A stretch of DNA of 64,000 nt from Lactonifactor sp050944855 (lineage in GTDB: Bacteria > Bacillota > Clostridia > Lachnospirales > Lachnospiraceae): contig JBMNRU010000002.1 of NCBI GenBank assembly GCA_050944855.1, positions 1-64,000 on the forward strand, written 5' to 3'. A program made the position numbers and the translations under genes. Of the stretch, positions 33,242 to 42,397 are shown one piece after another. The notes below the pieces were generated by a model, which was given only the letters and a program-made list of their open reading frames with translations, made no database searches and had not been told where the DNA came from. Numbering within the stretch: position 1 is the first letter of the stretch; the number at the start of each line of letters is the position of its first letter.

Positions 33242-33352
33242 ATATTTCTTTCGTTACTTCCCCGCAGATCTCTCTTTCGTATATCGTGCCATGGTTTCCG
33301 AATTTTTTCAAATCTCATTGCACAATTCCCATTTTCGCAGGGCATATACATT

Positions 33353-33994
33353 TTATTGCACATCAATCACCGGATAGTCTCCGAATGAAAGGATTTCTCC
33401 TGTCTTATATGGCAGTGGATGTTTAAATATAGGACCGTCCACCACCAGAGTATGATATTCTCCGTTTTCTCCACAGATATCAATACCTGCCTCTTCCATG
33501 ATCTGAATGACTTCCCGATCAATGGCTCTTCCCAGCAATTCCTGTGGAAGCAGATTCTTATTCAAAGATTTTATAATACATCGATATCCCAGGTCTACGA
33601 TTTCATATACATTTTCTTTCCGATCTCTGTGCCAGATCGGAAAAATCGCAGGAATTCCCACATTACGGCAGCGTTCTTCGCCCCAACTCCGGTTGCCTTC
33701 TATGTCAATATCTCCGAAACAGGCAGCTTCTGCGCCCATCTCTATCGCCTTTTTTAGCCCTTCTTCTAAAGCGATATGATAATTCTCCCCATTGGTGACA
33801 CATCGGATCAGAGGTAAATCCAACGCTTTGCTGTACCTCTCTAACAGCACTTCATCCGCTCCGTGAAAAAAAGAACGGCCAACACTTTCATTTACCATAA
33901 CCAACAGTCCCACAGGAGTATGTCCCTGGGCGATCATTTTGTGCAAAGCGACCGTGCTGTCTTTTCCACAACTGTACGACATTACAAATTTCAT
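33353..33994 (-). CDS. Dph6-related ATP pyrophosphatase
   Basis: 213 residues. A PP-loop ATPase of the diphthine-ammonia ligase-like family. The ATP loop is MSYSCGKDSTVALH near residues 5-18, followed by the conserved FGDIDIEGNRSWGEERC and ENGEYHTLVVDGP segments. Bacteria have no diphthamide, so it probably amidates another substrate. It follows sbcC on the same strand with nine bases between, so co-transcription with sbcDC is likely. Length is normal for the bacterial group. Confidence 0.9.
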   Translation of the reverse strand: MKFVMSYSCGKDSTVALHKMIAQGHTPVGLLVMVNESVGRSFFHGADEVLLERYSKALDLPLIRCVTNGENYHIALEEGLKKAIEMGAEAACFGDIDIEGNRSWGEERCRNVGIPAIFPIWHRDRKENVYEIVDLGYRCIIKSLNKNLLPQELLGRAIDREVIQIMEEAGIDICGENGEYHTLVVDGPIFKHPLPYKTGEILSFGDYPVIDVQ

Positions 33995-34003
33995 AAGTTC
34001 CTC

Positions 34004-36700
34004 CTATACAATTTCTGCGCAGCTGCCCATACAGGCCCCGTCTTTTCTTTTTGATACCACAATTTTTTTCTCTATTCGTTCTTTCAGCTCTGCTACATGG
34101 GAAATAATCCCCACCATACGATTGCCGTCAGTAAGACTCTGCAGCGCTTTCAAAGCCAGATCCAGAGATTCCTCATCCAGGGAACCGAATCCTTCGTCTA
34201 CAAACATGGCATCCAGACGGATTCCCCCTGTATGAGACTGCATCTCATCGGAAAGACCAAGGGCAAGGGACAACGAAGCCAGAAAAGACTCTCCTCCGGA
34301 CAAGGTTTTCACACTTCTTTGAGTTCCGTTGTAATGATCAATGACATTCAGTTCCAGCCCTGCTTTTTCCTTTTTATTCTCCCCGTCCTCCTGACGCCGC
34401 AGTTCATACTGACCGCTGCTCATCGTAAGCAGCCGCAGATTCGCCCGTCGGATCACCCGGTCAAAATAATTCATCTGAATATAAGTCTCCAGTTCCACCT
34501 TCCGCTTTCCGGTAAGGGTTCCATTGGCCGTATCCGACAAGGCTTTCATCCAAACATATTCTTTCTCAACGGCAATCATAGATTCCCGGCGCTGGCACAC
34601 CGCATCGTAAATTTCTCTGTTTGTCTTTCTCGCCGCATAAAGCTCTTCTTTCCTTTTGACGAACTCTTCTTTTTCTTCTGCCAGCTGCTGTCTTCGGGCA
34701 AGGATTTCCTCTTCCCGCACATTTTCTGCTTCCGTATTCTGTTTCTGCAAAGCTTCTATGGCTGACTGCAGCACTGCAATATTTTTCTGTAAATCCTGAT
34801 ACCTTTTTTCTGTCTCCTGTACTTTCGCTTCCAGGCTGTTCTTTTCCTTTTTCATGCGGCAAAGCTGATCTTCTGCATCCAGACGGCTTTGTCCTTCTGT
34901 CTGTGCCTTTAACTCTTTCTGTGCTCTTTCCAGCCCTTCCCATTCTGTTTTTTGCTGTATAAACAAAAGTTCTCCCGTCTGCAGCTTATCCTGAAGTTTT
35001 TTTATCTTTTCCTCCAGTTTCAAAATTTCTTCTTCCAGGGTGTTCTTCTGCGCCGCCTGCTTTTCATTATGGGCAATTTTTTGCTGTACTTTTTCCAATT
35101 CATCCTGCAATGCAGTCCTCTTGGGCAATTTCCTCTGTTCTTCCTCTATTTGTTCCTGCATCTGATGAATCTGGGCACTCAATTGCTGCATCTGCTTTTC
35201 CCGTACAGACACCTGCTCTTTTTTCTGATCCAGTTCTTCTTTTTCGGGTGCTTCCTCTGATAAATGAGCCGGTCTGGGATGGTGTATGGCTCCGCACACC
35301 GGACAGGGAACTCCCTCTTTTAGTTTTTGTGCCAGCATACCGGCCTGTGCATCCCAGAAAAGCTGCTCCTGATGCCGGTAAGTATCTGCCAGCTGACGCC
35401 AGGTTTCGGCGGCAGCACGATATTGTTCCCGTTTGCAGCCTACTTCCTGTTCCTTTTCCTCCAGACCTTTTAACCGGTCCATTTGCTCCTGCAAACGTTC
35501 TCTTTGATGCAAAAGACGTTCCCGCTCTTCCCCAATCGTACGTAAAGGCAAAAGCAGCTCTTTAGATTCCTCCGTTTTCTTCTGCATCCTCTGTATCTGC
35601 TGACGATTCTGGGAATTTTCTGTCTCCTGCTCCTGCATCTGGCCAGAAAGCTTTTGGTACCTTTTTTCTCCTTCTTCCAGCTTCTGATAAAAGCCTATTT
35701 TTTCTTCCGCCTTTACCACACTCCATCGAAGTTCTTCCAGCTGCTTTTTCCATTGGGGAACCTTACGGTAAAGCTCCTCTGTTTCTTTCCACTGAGACAT
35801 TTCTTCCCGCAGTTTTTCTCTCTTTTGTGTCAGTTCGTTTTGTATCTGCTGTACCTGTCTGACTTTTCCCAGCAGCTGATCTTCCTTCTGCACTTTTTCT
35901 TCCAGATTTTGCAAAGTACAATTTAAGCTCTGCATCTGCTCCTCATCCTGTACCAGCAGATGTTCCAGCAGGCTCAGTCCCTGCTGCACCTTTCCTTCCC
36001 AGTCGCTCTTTTTCAATTCTGCAAATTCTGCAAAATAAGGAGAATCTGCCCGGCAGATCACGCCGCTCATATACTGACTGATGCTCCTGCGCATCTCGTC
36101 ATAACGCTTCCAACAGATCTTTACTCCATCCCGCAGGCGAAGCTGTACCTCCTGATATAAGCCCGTGTGAAAAATACGCCGAAAAATCTTACTGCGTTCT
36201 GCGGTATCTGCCAGCAGCAGCTTTCGAAATTCTCCCTGGGCAATCATGGCGATCTGCGTAAACTGTTTAAAATCCACGCCTAACAGTTCTGTCACCGCAC
36301 GGGTAACCTCATTTGCTTTGGTCACCGGCAAACGTCCATCTGAAAAAGTAAGCACAGCGTCTGCTTTCTGAGTCGTATAGCCGTGACCCCGCTGTTTTGG
36401 ACGCTGATATTCCGGATTTCTGACGATCGTATATTCCTGATCGTGATAAAAAAAGGTGAGCTCCACAAAGGTAGGAACCGTATCTTTGGCATATTTGCTT
36501 CTGACCATAGACGCTTCCCGGACTTCCCCACTAGATTCCCCATATAAAGCAAAGGTAATGGCATCAAAAATCGTAGTCTTTCCGGCCCCGGTATCACCGG
36601 TGATCAGGTAGAGGCCATGATCTCCCAAACGGGTAAAATCCAGTTCCGTCCGTCCGGCATAGGAACCAAAAGCACTGATAATCAATTTTCTCGGTTTCAT
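34004..36700 (-). CDS. sbcC: Exonuclease subunit SbcC
   Basis: 898 residues. SMC-like ATPase that with SbcD cuts DNA hairpins and ends. Walker A is TGDTGAGKTTIFDAIT at the N-terminus. Two long coiled coils flank a zinc hook CPVCGAIHHP near residue 470. The C-terminal signature is TLSGGESFLASLSLALGL and Walker B is AMFVDEGFGSLDE. The start follows the sbcD stop by four bases. No domain is missing. SbcCD is expected to keep long inverted repeats out of the genome, of interest given the large hairpins near 50.9 kb. Confidence 0.96.
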   Translation of the reverse strand: MKPRKLIISAFGSYAGRTELDFTRLGDHGLYLITGDTGAGKTTIFDAITFALYGESSGEVREASMVRSKYAKDTVPTFVELTFFYHDQEYTIVRNPEYQRPKQRGHGYTTQKADAVLTFSDGRLPVTKANEVTRAVTELLGVDFKQFTQIAMIAQGEFRKLLLADTAERSKIFRRIFHTGLYQEVQLRLRDGVKICWKRYDEMRRSISQYMSGVICRADSPYFAEFAELKKSDWEGKVQQGLSLLEHLLVQDEEQMQSLNCTLQNLEEKVQKEDQLLGKVRQVQQIQNELTQKREKLREEMSQWKETEELYRKVPQWKKQLEELRWSVVKAEEKIGFYQKLEEGEKRYQKLSGQMQEQETENSQNRQQIQRMQKKTEESKELLLPLRTIGEERERLLHQRERLQEQMDRLKGLEEKEQEVGCKREQYRAAAETWRQLADTYRHQEQLFWDAQAGMLAQKLKEGVPCPVCGAIHHPRPAHLSEEAPEKEELDQKKEQVSVREKQMQQLSAQIHQMQEQIEEEQRKLPKRTALQDELEKVQQKIAHNEKQAAQKNTLEEEILKLEEKIKKLQDKLQTGELLFIQQKTEWEGLERAQKELKAQTEGQSRLDAEDQLCRMKKEKNSLEAKVQETEKRYQDLQKNIAVLQSAIEALQKQNTEAENVREEEILARRQQLAEEKEEFVKRKEELYAARKTNREIYDAVCQRRESMIAVEKEYVWMKALSDTANGTLTGKRKVELETYIQMNYFDRVIRRANLRLLTMSSGQYELRRQEDGENKKEKAGLELNVIDHYNGTQRSVKTLSGGESFLASLSLALGLSDEMQSHTGGIRLDAMFVDEGFGSLDEESLDLALKALQSLTDGNRMVGIISHVAELKERIEKKIVVSKRKDGACMGSCAEIV

Positions 36701-36704
36701 ACTC

Positions 36705-37838
36705 TCACACTTCTTCCCAAATATCCTGGATCATATGCGTCACATACTGCTTCTGTACTTCACTCATGGGCTGATTATTCTGAAGTTCATAAAAATCCAT
36801 AAACAGTTCCAACTCCGATTTCTCTTCTGCCGCCTCTGCGCTTTCTATCTTCCGGTTTTCCCTGGTTCTGACATTATCATATTCCAATTGCATCAAATGC
36901 GGATAAATTGCCTGCAGTTTCTGCAGTCCATCCGGAATATCTTCTTCATCTGTCAAAATCACTTTGATATAATCTTCCCGGCTCAGCCCCGCGCTGCCTG
37001 ACAGATCTGTCACTTCCAGATACTTTCCTCTCACACTTCGCATGTCCCGCAGAGGCTGCAGCAAAATCTTCCTGATCGCTATCTCTCCTTTTTCACGACA
37101 TTCTATAAGTATTACCGATTTTTTTTGATTTTCCTCCGAAAAAGAATATTTCAGCGGGGTTCCGCAATAACGTATGGTTTCCCTTTCCACATACTGCGGA
37201 CTGTGAAGATGCCCTAATGCCACATAATCAAAGCCATCAAATATAGAAGCAGGAATCTGATCCAGTCCTCCTACCAAAAGTTCTTCCGATTCACAGTTGG
37301 ATGCCCCTGCCACAAATTGATGAGCAACCAGAATATTGCGCTTTGCAGGATCTATTTCCATATGCCAAATTGCCGCGCGCACGGCATCCTCATAGCTTTC
37401 TATCTTATCCTCTTTCCATACCTGCCTTGCCACAGCAGGTTTTATATAGGGCAGCAAATGTATGACAAGTTCTCCGTAAGCATCTGTGAAAGAGATCTGT
37501 TTTATCTGCCCGTCATACACCGGGGATAAATATACTCCTCTGCTGTCCATCAGATGGGATCCAAAGGCCAGACGCTCCGGCGAATCGTGATTGCCGCTCA
37601 CCGCAAATACCATAATCTGTTCATCTGCCAGCCTGTTAAGAAATGTATCAAATACCTGTACCGCCTCTGCCGATGGAATCGGTTTATCATAAATATCCCC
37701 GGCCAGAATCACACCTTCTGCCCGTTCTGTTCGAATAATATCCAAAATCTGATCCAATATATAGATTTGATCTTCCAGCATAGAAAAACCATGCACACGC
37801 TTTCCAATATGCAGATCCGACAAATGCAGCAGCTTCAT
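36705..37838 (-). CDS. sbcD: Exonuclease subunit SbcD
   Basis: 377 residues. Mn-dependent calcineurin-type nuclease, partner of SbcC. Metal-binding motifs are HLSDLHIGKRVHGF, GVILAGDIYDKP, VSGNHDSPERL, and ALGHLHSPQYV. Residues 270-377 form the DNA-binding capping domain and SbcC contact. It is translated just before sbcC and reads from a promoter at about 37969-37997. Confidence 0.96.
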   Translation of the reverse strand: MKLLHLSDLHIGKRVHGFSMLEDQIYILDQILDIIRTERAEGVILAGDIYDKPIPSAEAVQVFDTFLNRLADEQIMVFAVSGNHDSPERLAFGSHLMDSRGVYLSPVYDGQIKQISFTDAYGELVIHLLPYIKPAVARQVWKEDKIESYEDAVRAAIWHMEIDPAKRNILVAHQFVAGASNCESEELLVGGLDQIPASIFDGFDYVALGHLHSPQYVERETIRYCGTPLKYSFSEENQKKSVILIECREKGEIAIRKILLQPLRDMRSVRGKYLEVTDLSGSAGLSREDYIKVILTDEEDIPDGLQKLQAIYPHLMQLEYDNVRTRENRKIESAEAAEEKSELELFMDFYELQNNQPMSEVQKQYVTHMIQDIWEEV

Positions 37839-37913
37839 ACGAGATTCCTTTCCTATTCAAAATATTTTCTAATATCATAACACAAAAGATTTTTCTCTGT
37901 AAACAAAAGGAAA

Positions 37914-37937
37914 AGGGCTGCGCCGCAGCACAGCCCT
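37914..37937 (-). terminator. Terminator hairpin in the sbcD leader
   Basis: AGGGCTG (37914-37920) and CAGCCCT (37931-37937) with a ten-base loop are followed on the minus strand by TTTTCCTTTTG. It lies between the sbcD promoter and gene and downstream of the DUF362 gene, so it may end the DUF362 transcript and attenuate sbcDC. Confidence 0.6.
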
Positions 37938-37968
37938 GTGAATACCCACTTCTTCTTGACTTATTTAT

Positions 37969-37997
37969 ATTATAATACAGAACGCGTCATAAGTAAA
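37969..37997 (-). promoter_or_regulatory. Sigma-A promoter for sbcDC
   Basis: On the minus strand TTTACT (37992-37997), 17 bases, then a perfect TATAAT (37969-37974). The sbcD ATG is about 125 bases further on, past the hairpin. Confidence 0.6.
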
Positions 37998-38030
37998 GTT
38001 CATTTTGCTCATAAAGGAAAAAAATCCGCT

Positions 38031-39140
38031 TTACTCACCGGCTTCCCCGGACTGCAAATATTCCTTCAAAAACTCATAAATCTGCATTTCCGTAGGAGGA
38101 CACCCCGGTAAATGATGTGTAAACTTTCTGGTACAATTGCCTATCCCCAGAACTCCTGTCTTACCCCGATAGCCCTGACCGATACACACCTTTTCCTTTA
38201 ACTGCTCTAAAAGGCCCTCTTCCTCCAACATATGAAGAGCCGGTATCAGATAGCCATAGCAGGCACTGCAGGACTCCACCTCTTCTACCCGCTCTGCCAG
38301 CTGCAGAGCCTTGCCGCTGGCATGGAAATAAGGCATTTCCTCTTCTTTATGCAGATAATGGATCTGCGCCTGTTCCAGATCATTGGATCCCACGCCAGCC
38401 TGCTGTGCGTAGGCAATATATTCCACATCCTGCGGATGGATTCCGATCAGGGTACAGCCAAATGTATCACAAAGCACCGGATCAACGGCTGCCATAAGGC
38501 GATTCTGCTCAACCGGATTCCCTCCGTCTTCAAAAGTCAGATCTCCGCAGATACTGTCTACCAGAATAAAATCCTGATGAATACCGGAAGATAAAAGCCC
38601 GATCGGCCGATGCAGCCCCATCCGATGGAATCGTCTCTTTTCACTGTTGGGAATCAGCCCCTTCATATTTTTCAGTGCACAGGTCATTCTGGTCTGACAA
38701 TGACCCTTCAGAACTGGCACATTGATCAGAAAATCGATCTTGCTGACCCGCTCACAGATATGCAGCTTCAATCCCCGGCAGTCCTTTTCTATACTCTTGT
38801 CCTTTTGCATATCCCAAAGCGGAACCTGATATTTCTCTGACAATGCTTCATAACCGCAGACGGCAAATGCATCACTGGTCTGATCACCTACCCAGGAGCC
38901 CTCCAGGATCACAAGATTCGTAAATCCCTTTTCTTTCAGATAAAGAATCAAACCTTCTATTACCTCCGGATGGGTGGTCGCTCCTTCTTCTGCCGGCACT
39001 GCCGAAACCAGATTGGGCTTAATGCCGATACAGACGTCTTTTGCAGGAATCATTTCCTCCAAACGGCAGAACTCTAAAAGCTCCTTTGTCATGTTCTTAT
39101 ACTCTTTTCCATATATTACTGCAATCTCGTTTTTTTTCAT
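38031..39140 (-). CDS. DUF362 domain protein
   Basis: About 369 residues. The fold is seen from GIKPNLVSAVPAEEGATTHPE onward, with VLKGHCQTRMTCALKNMKGL the most conserved block. The C-terminal part has cysteines in SCSACYGY, GIGNCTRKF and LPGCPPTE that could hold an iron-sulfur cluster, as in DUF362 proteins fused to ferredoxin domains. ATG 39140 is used because TGGAGAGC lies seven bases before it. The function is unknown; family members are thought to be iron-sulfur or metal-handling proteins. Confidence 0.88.
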   Translation of the reverse strand: MKKNEIAVIYGKEYKNMTKELLEFCRLEEMIPAKDVCIGIKPNLVSAVPAEEGATTHPEVIEGLILYLKEKGFTNLVILEGSWVGDQTSDAFAVCGYEALSEKYQVPLWDMQKDKSIEKDCRGLKLHICERVSKIDFLINVPVLKGHCQTRMTCALKNMKGLIPNSEKRRFHRMGLHRPIGLLSSGIHQDFILVDSICGDLTFEDGGNPVEQNRLMAAVDPVLCDTFGCTLIGIHPQDVEYIAYAQQAGVGSNDLEQAQIHYLHKEEEMPYFHASGKALQLAERVEEVESCSACYGYLIPALHMLEEEGLLEQLKEKVCIGQGYRGKTGVLGIGNCTRKFTHHLPGCPPTEMQIYEFLKEYLQSGEAGE

Positions 39141-39230
39141 AATGCTCTCCATTCTTTTCTTTCATTCAGAATAGCATAGTTACCGCACATTTGCTATAAT
39201 AAAAACAATTCCCGACACAAGAGGTATCCT

Positions 39231-40196
39231 ATGAAAGAACAGTTTTTAAACTTTACCATTACAGCCAAACAGGCAGGACAGACCATTGAAACCTATCTGC
39301 TGCGGGAGGTAAAGCTCACACCGCATCAGATACGTACCCTGAAATTCCGTCCCCAGGGCATCCGGGTGAACGGCATACGTCAGCGGATCCATTATCTCCT
39401 GTCCTGCAACGATACGCTTTCCCTTCAACTGACGGATGCTGCCGATACATCCTCGCACCTGCTTCCTTCCTCGGGGAATCCTACTATTCTCTATGAAGAT
39501 GCTAATCTGATTCTCCTGTCCAAGCCTGCCGGACTGGTGGTACATCCCTCCGGCGGACATTACACGGATACCCTGGCAAATCAGCTTTCTGCCTATTTTC
39601 AAAAAAAGCAGGAAACAGGAAAAATCCATGCCATTGGCCGTCTGGATAAAGACACCTCCGGTATCGTGCTGTTTGCCAAAAACTCCATCGCGGCAGCACG
39701 TCTGTCTGCTCAGCGGGAAAAAGGCATTCTGAAAAAAACATATCTGGCCGCCGTCAGCGGACAGACGCTGATATCGGATACCCTTACTACGCCTCTGCGG
39801 ATAAAACCGGATAATCCCTATCAAATGGAGGCGCATCCCAATGGAGTCCGGGCAGTTACGCATTATCACCGTCTTGCCGCAGAGGAGAACAGTTCTCTGA
39901 TCATGCTTCAGCTGGAAACCGGACGTATGCACCAGATCCGTGTCCATATGGCCGCTTCCGGATACCCTTTACTGGGCGATCCGCTGTATAATCCAAATCC
40001 TGAAAACACTATATTTTCCCGCACAGCGCTTCACGCCTGGAGACTGACACTGCAGCATCCCTTTACGCAAGAAACTTTTACCGTATCGGCACCGTTTCCT
40101 GCAGATTTTCATCATTATCTTACAGTACATTTTCCGGACATAACCGAACATGCAATTTCCCTATTAAACGATACAACCTATTTTAAAACTCCCTAA
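39231..40196 (+). CDS. RluA family pseudouridine synthase
   Basis: 321 residues. An S4-like N-terminal RNA-binding domain (residues 1-80) with RTLKFRPQGIRVNGIRQRI is followed by the catalytic domain. The catalytic Asp lies in IGRLDKDTSGIVLFAKN, and the later motif RMHQIRVHMAASGYPLLGDP is typical. It isomerises uridines in rRNA or tRNA; the exact target cannot be told from sequence. AAGAGGTATCCT precedes the ATG. A plus-strand terminator follows. Confidence 0.93.
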   Translation: MKEQFLNFTITAKQAGQTIETYLLREVKLTPHQIRTLKFRPQGIRVNGIRQRIHYLLSCNDTLSLQLTDAADTSSHLLPSSGNPTILYEDANLILLSKPAGLVVHPSGGHYTDTLANQLSAYFQKKQETGKIHAIGRLDKDTSGIVLFAKNSIAAARLSAQREKGILKKTYLAAVSGQTLISDTLTTPLRIKPDNPYQMEAHPNGVRAVTHYHRLAAEENSSLIMLQLETGRMHQIRVHMAASGYPLLGDPLYNPNPENTIFSRTALHAWRLTLQHPFTQETFTVSAPFPADFHHYLTVHFPDITEHAISLLNDTTYFKTP

Positions 40197-40200
40197 AAAA

Positions 40201-40240
40201 GGTTACCACATGCTTTTTGCTCATGCGGTAACCCTCTTTT
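40201..40240. terminator. Terminator between the RluA and aroK genes
   Basis: GGTTACCACATG (40201-40212) pairs with CATGCGGTAACC (40222-40233) with one mismatch and a nine-base loop, followed by CTCTTTTTT. It lies right after the pseudouridine synthase stop and before the converging aroK stop. Confidence 0.85.
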
Positions 40241-40771
40241 TTATCTCTCATGGATTTTTTCCATAATCTCTTTGCAAATATCTTCTGCTGTTTTACCATC
40301 TGTGGAAACGTTCACATCGGATGCCGCCTGATATTTCTCACGGCGTTTCTCCATCATCTGAAAAATATAATCTACATTCATATTTCCTTCCAGTAATGGA
40401 CGGTCATGACTGTCCTTCACACGCTCATAGATGGTTTCCGGCTTCGCCATCAGCCAGACGACAATGCTGTTTTTCTTCATTTCCTGCACATTTCGCTCAC
40501 GCATAGGCACACCGCCGCCACAGGAAATCACAACATGATTATCCTTTTGCAGACGAACAAGAAGTTCTGTTTCCAGATTCCGAAAATACTCTTCTCCATA
40601 CTCCCGGAAAATATCAGAAATACTCATTCCTTCCTGTTTTGCGATCATCTGATCCATCTCAACTACCCGCATCCCATAAATCCTGTGCAATGCAGAAGAA
40701 ATCGTGCTCTTTCCACATCCCATAAATCCAATCAATGCAATATTTCCATTATAGGTACATTCTCTCATCAT
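40241..40771 (-). CDS. aroK: Shikimate kinase
   Basis: 176 residues. Phosphorylates shikimate in chorismate synthesis. Walker A is IGFMGCGKSTIS; substrate-binding Asp lies in VVEMDQMI; the Arg and Gly-rich block is FRNLETELLVRL and CGGGVPMRE; the lid Arg is in SHDRPLLEG. Length is normal. It overlaps the upstream acidic protein's stop by four bases, so it is co-translated. Confidence 0.93.
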   Translation of the reverse strand: MMRECTYNGNIALIGFMGCGKSTISSALHRIYGMRVVEMDQMIAKQEGMSISDIFREYGEEYFRNLETELLVRLQKDNHVVISCGGGVPMRERNVQEMKKNSIVVWLMAKPETIYERVKDSHDRPLLEGNMNVDYIFQMMEKRREKYQAASDVNVSTDGKTAEDICKEIMEKIHER

Positions 40772-41751
40772 GTCTCTTCCTTAGATGCAATTTCGTCATC
40801 CCAGTCTTCGTCGTCCCAATCCTCTTCTTCTACTTCCTTTAAAATATCCGCATATTTCATCTCTGTTACATTCAAAATGCGATATTTATTGGGAATCTCC
40901 ACTAACTCCTCTTCTGTGGTATAGGATTTGGGACCTTCCGTTGTCGGATTGGATTCTTCCTTCACTGCTTCCACCGCTATTTCTTCCTGCTCTTCATCCT
41001 CTTCCGCCTCTATCTCCTGCAAAAGATCCATATATTTTGTATCAGGCTCTTTTAATACCCGCATTTCATTGGGGATGACCCTCAGTTCCTCTTCCGCGGC
41101 AGTATTTGTTTCCAATTCTTCTGCATCAGCAATTCTCTGCTGCTGTAATTCCTCCTGCACTTGCGGATTTTGTTCCAGTTCCAGCCGATAATCTTCCGGA
41201 CAGTCATATCTTTCAAAGAATTCCCGCAGAAATGCTGTGAAATTTTTTTCCATACCCGGAACACGGATCAGGTTTCTCACATGCAAAAGACAATCTCCAT
41301 ATTCTTTATTGCCGGCTCGCATCAACTGCCAGCAGGCATTTAGATAGGCTGGAGAACTCTCCTGCAGATGATTGATTTCCTGATACAGAAACTCATATGC
41401 TGCCGGCGCATCACAGCTTAATATCCATTCCTTACTTCGAATCGCCTTCACCAGCCTGCCTTCACAAAGATCAACCTCTACATTCCCGTCAGCATCTGCC
41501 TGATGCAGGAGCACATCATCCACCAGCAGCTCCCTTTGAAACGCTTTGCCCACCAGCAGCAGCTTATGGCCCTGAAAGGATTCGTGAATTTTTAATTTTA
41601 CGGTATAGTAACCGGACACATGGCCTTTTCTTCCAGGCAGACAATCCGATAACGCATCATAACCTGTCAGATAATGCTCTTTAGAATCCAAGAATACTTC
41701 CATGCTCACATGTCCGCATTTTATACAAAGCATTACTTCATTGATATCCAT
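40768..41751 (-). CDS. Uncharacterised acidic protein with a C-terminal tandem repeat
   Basis: About 327 residues. The first 170 residues are a folded part with CxxC-like LCIKCGHVSME and several aromatic strands; it may be a Lachnospiraceae family of unknown function. The tail is very acidic and contains two copies of a 32-residue unit: EEELRVIPNEMRVLKEPDTK and EEELVEIPNKYRILNVTEMK, each followed by an acidic run. ATG 41751 lies two bases after the cytidylate-kinase-like stop with GCAGG upstream. Its location with that kinase and aroK suggests one operon. Function unknown. Confidence 0.7.
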   Translation of the reverse strand: MDINEVMLCIKCGHVSMEVFLDSKEHYLTGYDALSDCLPGRKGHVSGYYTVKLKIHESFQGHKLLLVGKAFQRELLVDDVLLHQADADGNVEVDLCEGRLVKAIRSKEWILSCDAPAAYEFLYQEINHLQESSPAYLNACWQLMRAGNKEYGDCLLHVRNLIRVPGMEKNFTAFLREFFERYDCPEDYRLELEQNPQVQEELQQQRIADAEELETNTAAEEELRVIPNEMRVLKEPDTKYMDLLQEIEAEEDEEQEEIAVEAVKEESNPTTEGPKSYTTEEELVEIPNKYRILNVTEMKYADILKEVEEEDWDDEDWDDEIASKEET

Positions 41752-41753
41752 AC

Positions 41754-42386
41754 TTATACCTGCCAATCCGGAAACTTAATCTTCATATAAGCCTGGATCG
41801 CTTCCTGTGTTTTGTCAAATCCCAGCTTACTGCTGTCCAGACATAAATCATAATTGCGGGCGTCTTCCCATTCTCTACCTGTATAGTATTTATAGAAAGA
41901 ACCCCGGTACTTATCTTTTTTCTCCACAAATTTTTCCAGTTCTCTGCCCTTTAACGCTACCCTTTCACCGGCACGTTCCAGGCAATATTCCTTCGGTGCA
42001 TGTACGAAGACACTCATTACATTCTCATAATCTTTTAATACAAAATCCGCACACCGCCCTATGATAACACAGGACTCTTTCTCAGCCAGATCACGAATGA
42101 TCTTTGCCTGGTAATAAAACATGTTCTCGGGTGATACGAAATTGCTTTTCCCCGGAGCAATCAGCTGACCGTTATAAATATTTTTAGAGATACCGAATAA
42201 TGTACCATTTCGCAGTTTCTCATCATTTTCATTAAATAACTCTTCTTTAATGCCGCTTTCATCGGACGCCATTCGAAGGATCTCACGGTTATAACACTTA
42301 ATCCCCAGATCCTGGGCTAACTTCATGCCAATGGTTTTACCGCCGCTGCCAAACTGTCTTGCTATGGTAATTACTACATTTTTCAT
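41754..42386 (-). CDS. Cytidylate kinase-like family protein
   Basis: 210 residues. P-loop nucleotide kinase fold: TIARQFGSGGKTIGMKLA is the phosphate-binding loop, with GIKCYNREIL and the nucleotide-binding region CVIIGRCADFVLKDY. It lacks the full CMP-binding insert, so the real substrate may differ from CMP. The start has GGAGGGGA just upstream. It lies downstream of livF with an 11-base gap, so it may be read from the liv transcript. Confidence 0.88.
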   Translation of the reverse strand: MKNVVITIARQFGSGGKTIGMKLAQDLGIKCYNREILRMASDESGIKEELFNENDEKLRNGTLFGISKNIYNGQLIAPGKSNFVSPENMFYYQAKIIRDLAEKESCVIIGRCADFVLKDYENVMSVFVHAPKEYCLERAGERVALKGRELEKFVEKKDKYRGSFYKYYTGREWEDARNYDLCLDSSKLGFDKTQEAIQAYMKIKFPDWQV

Positions 42387-42397
42387 GTAATCCCCTC

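Noticed and set aside
34097..35565. Several open frames opposite sbcC
   Set aside because: They mirror the coiled-coil coding sequence, have repetitive Leu/Phe-rich products and no translation signals.
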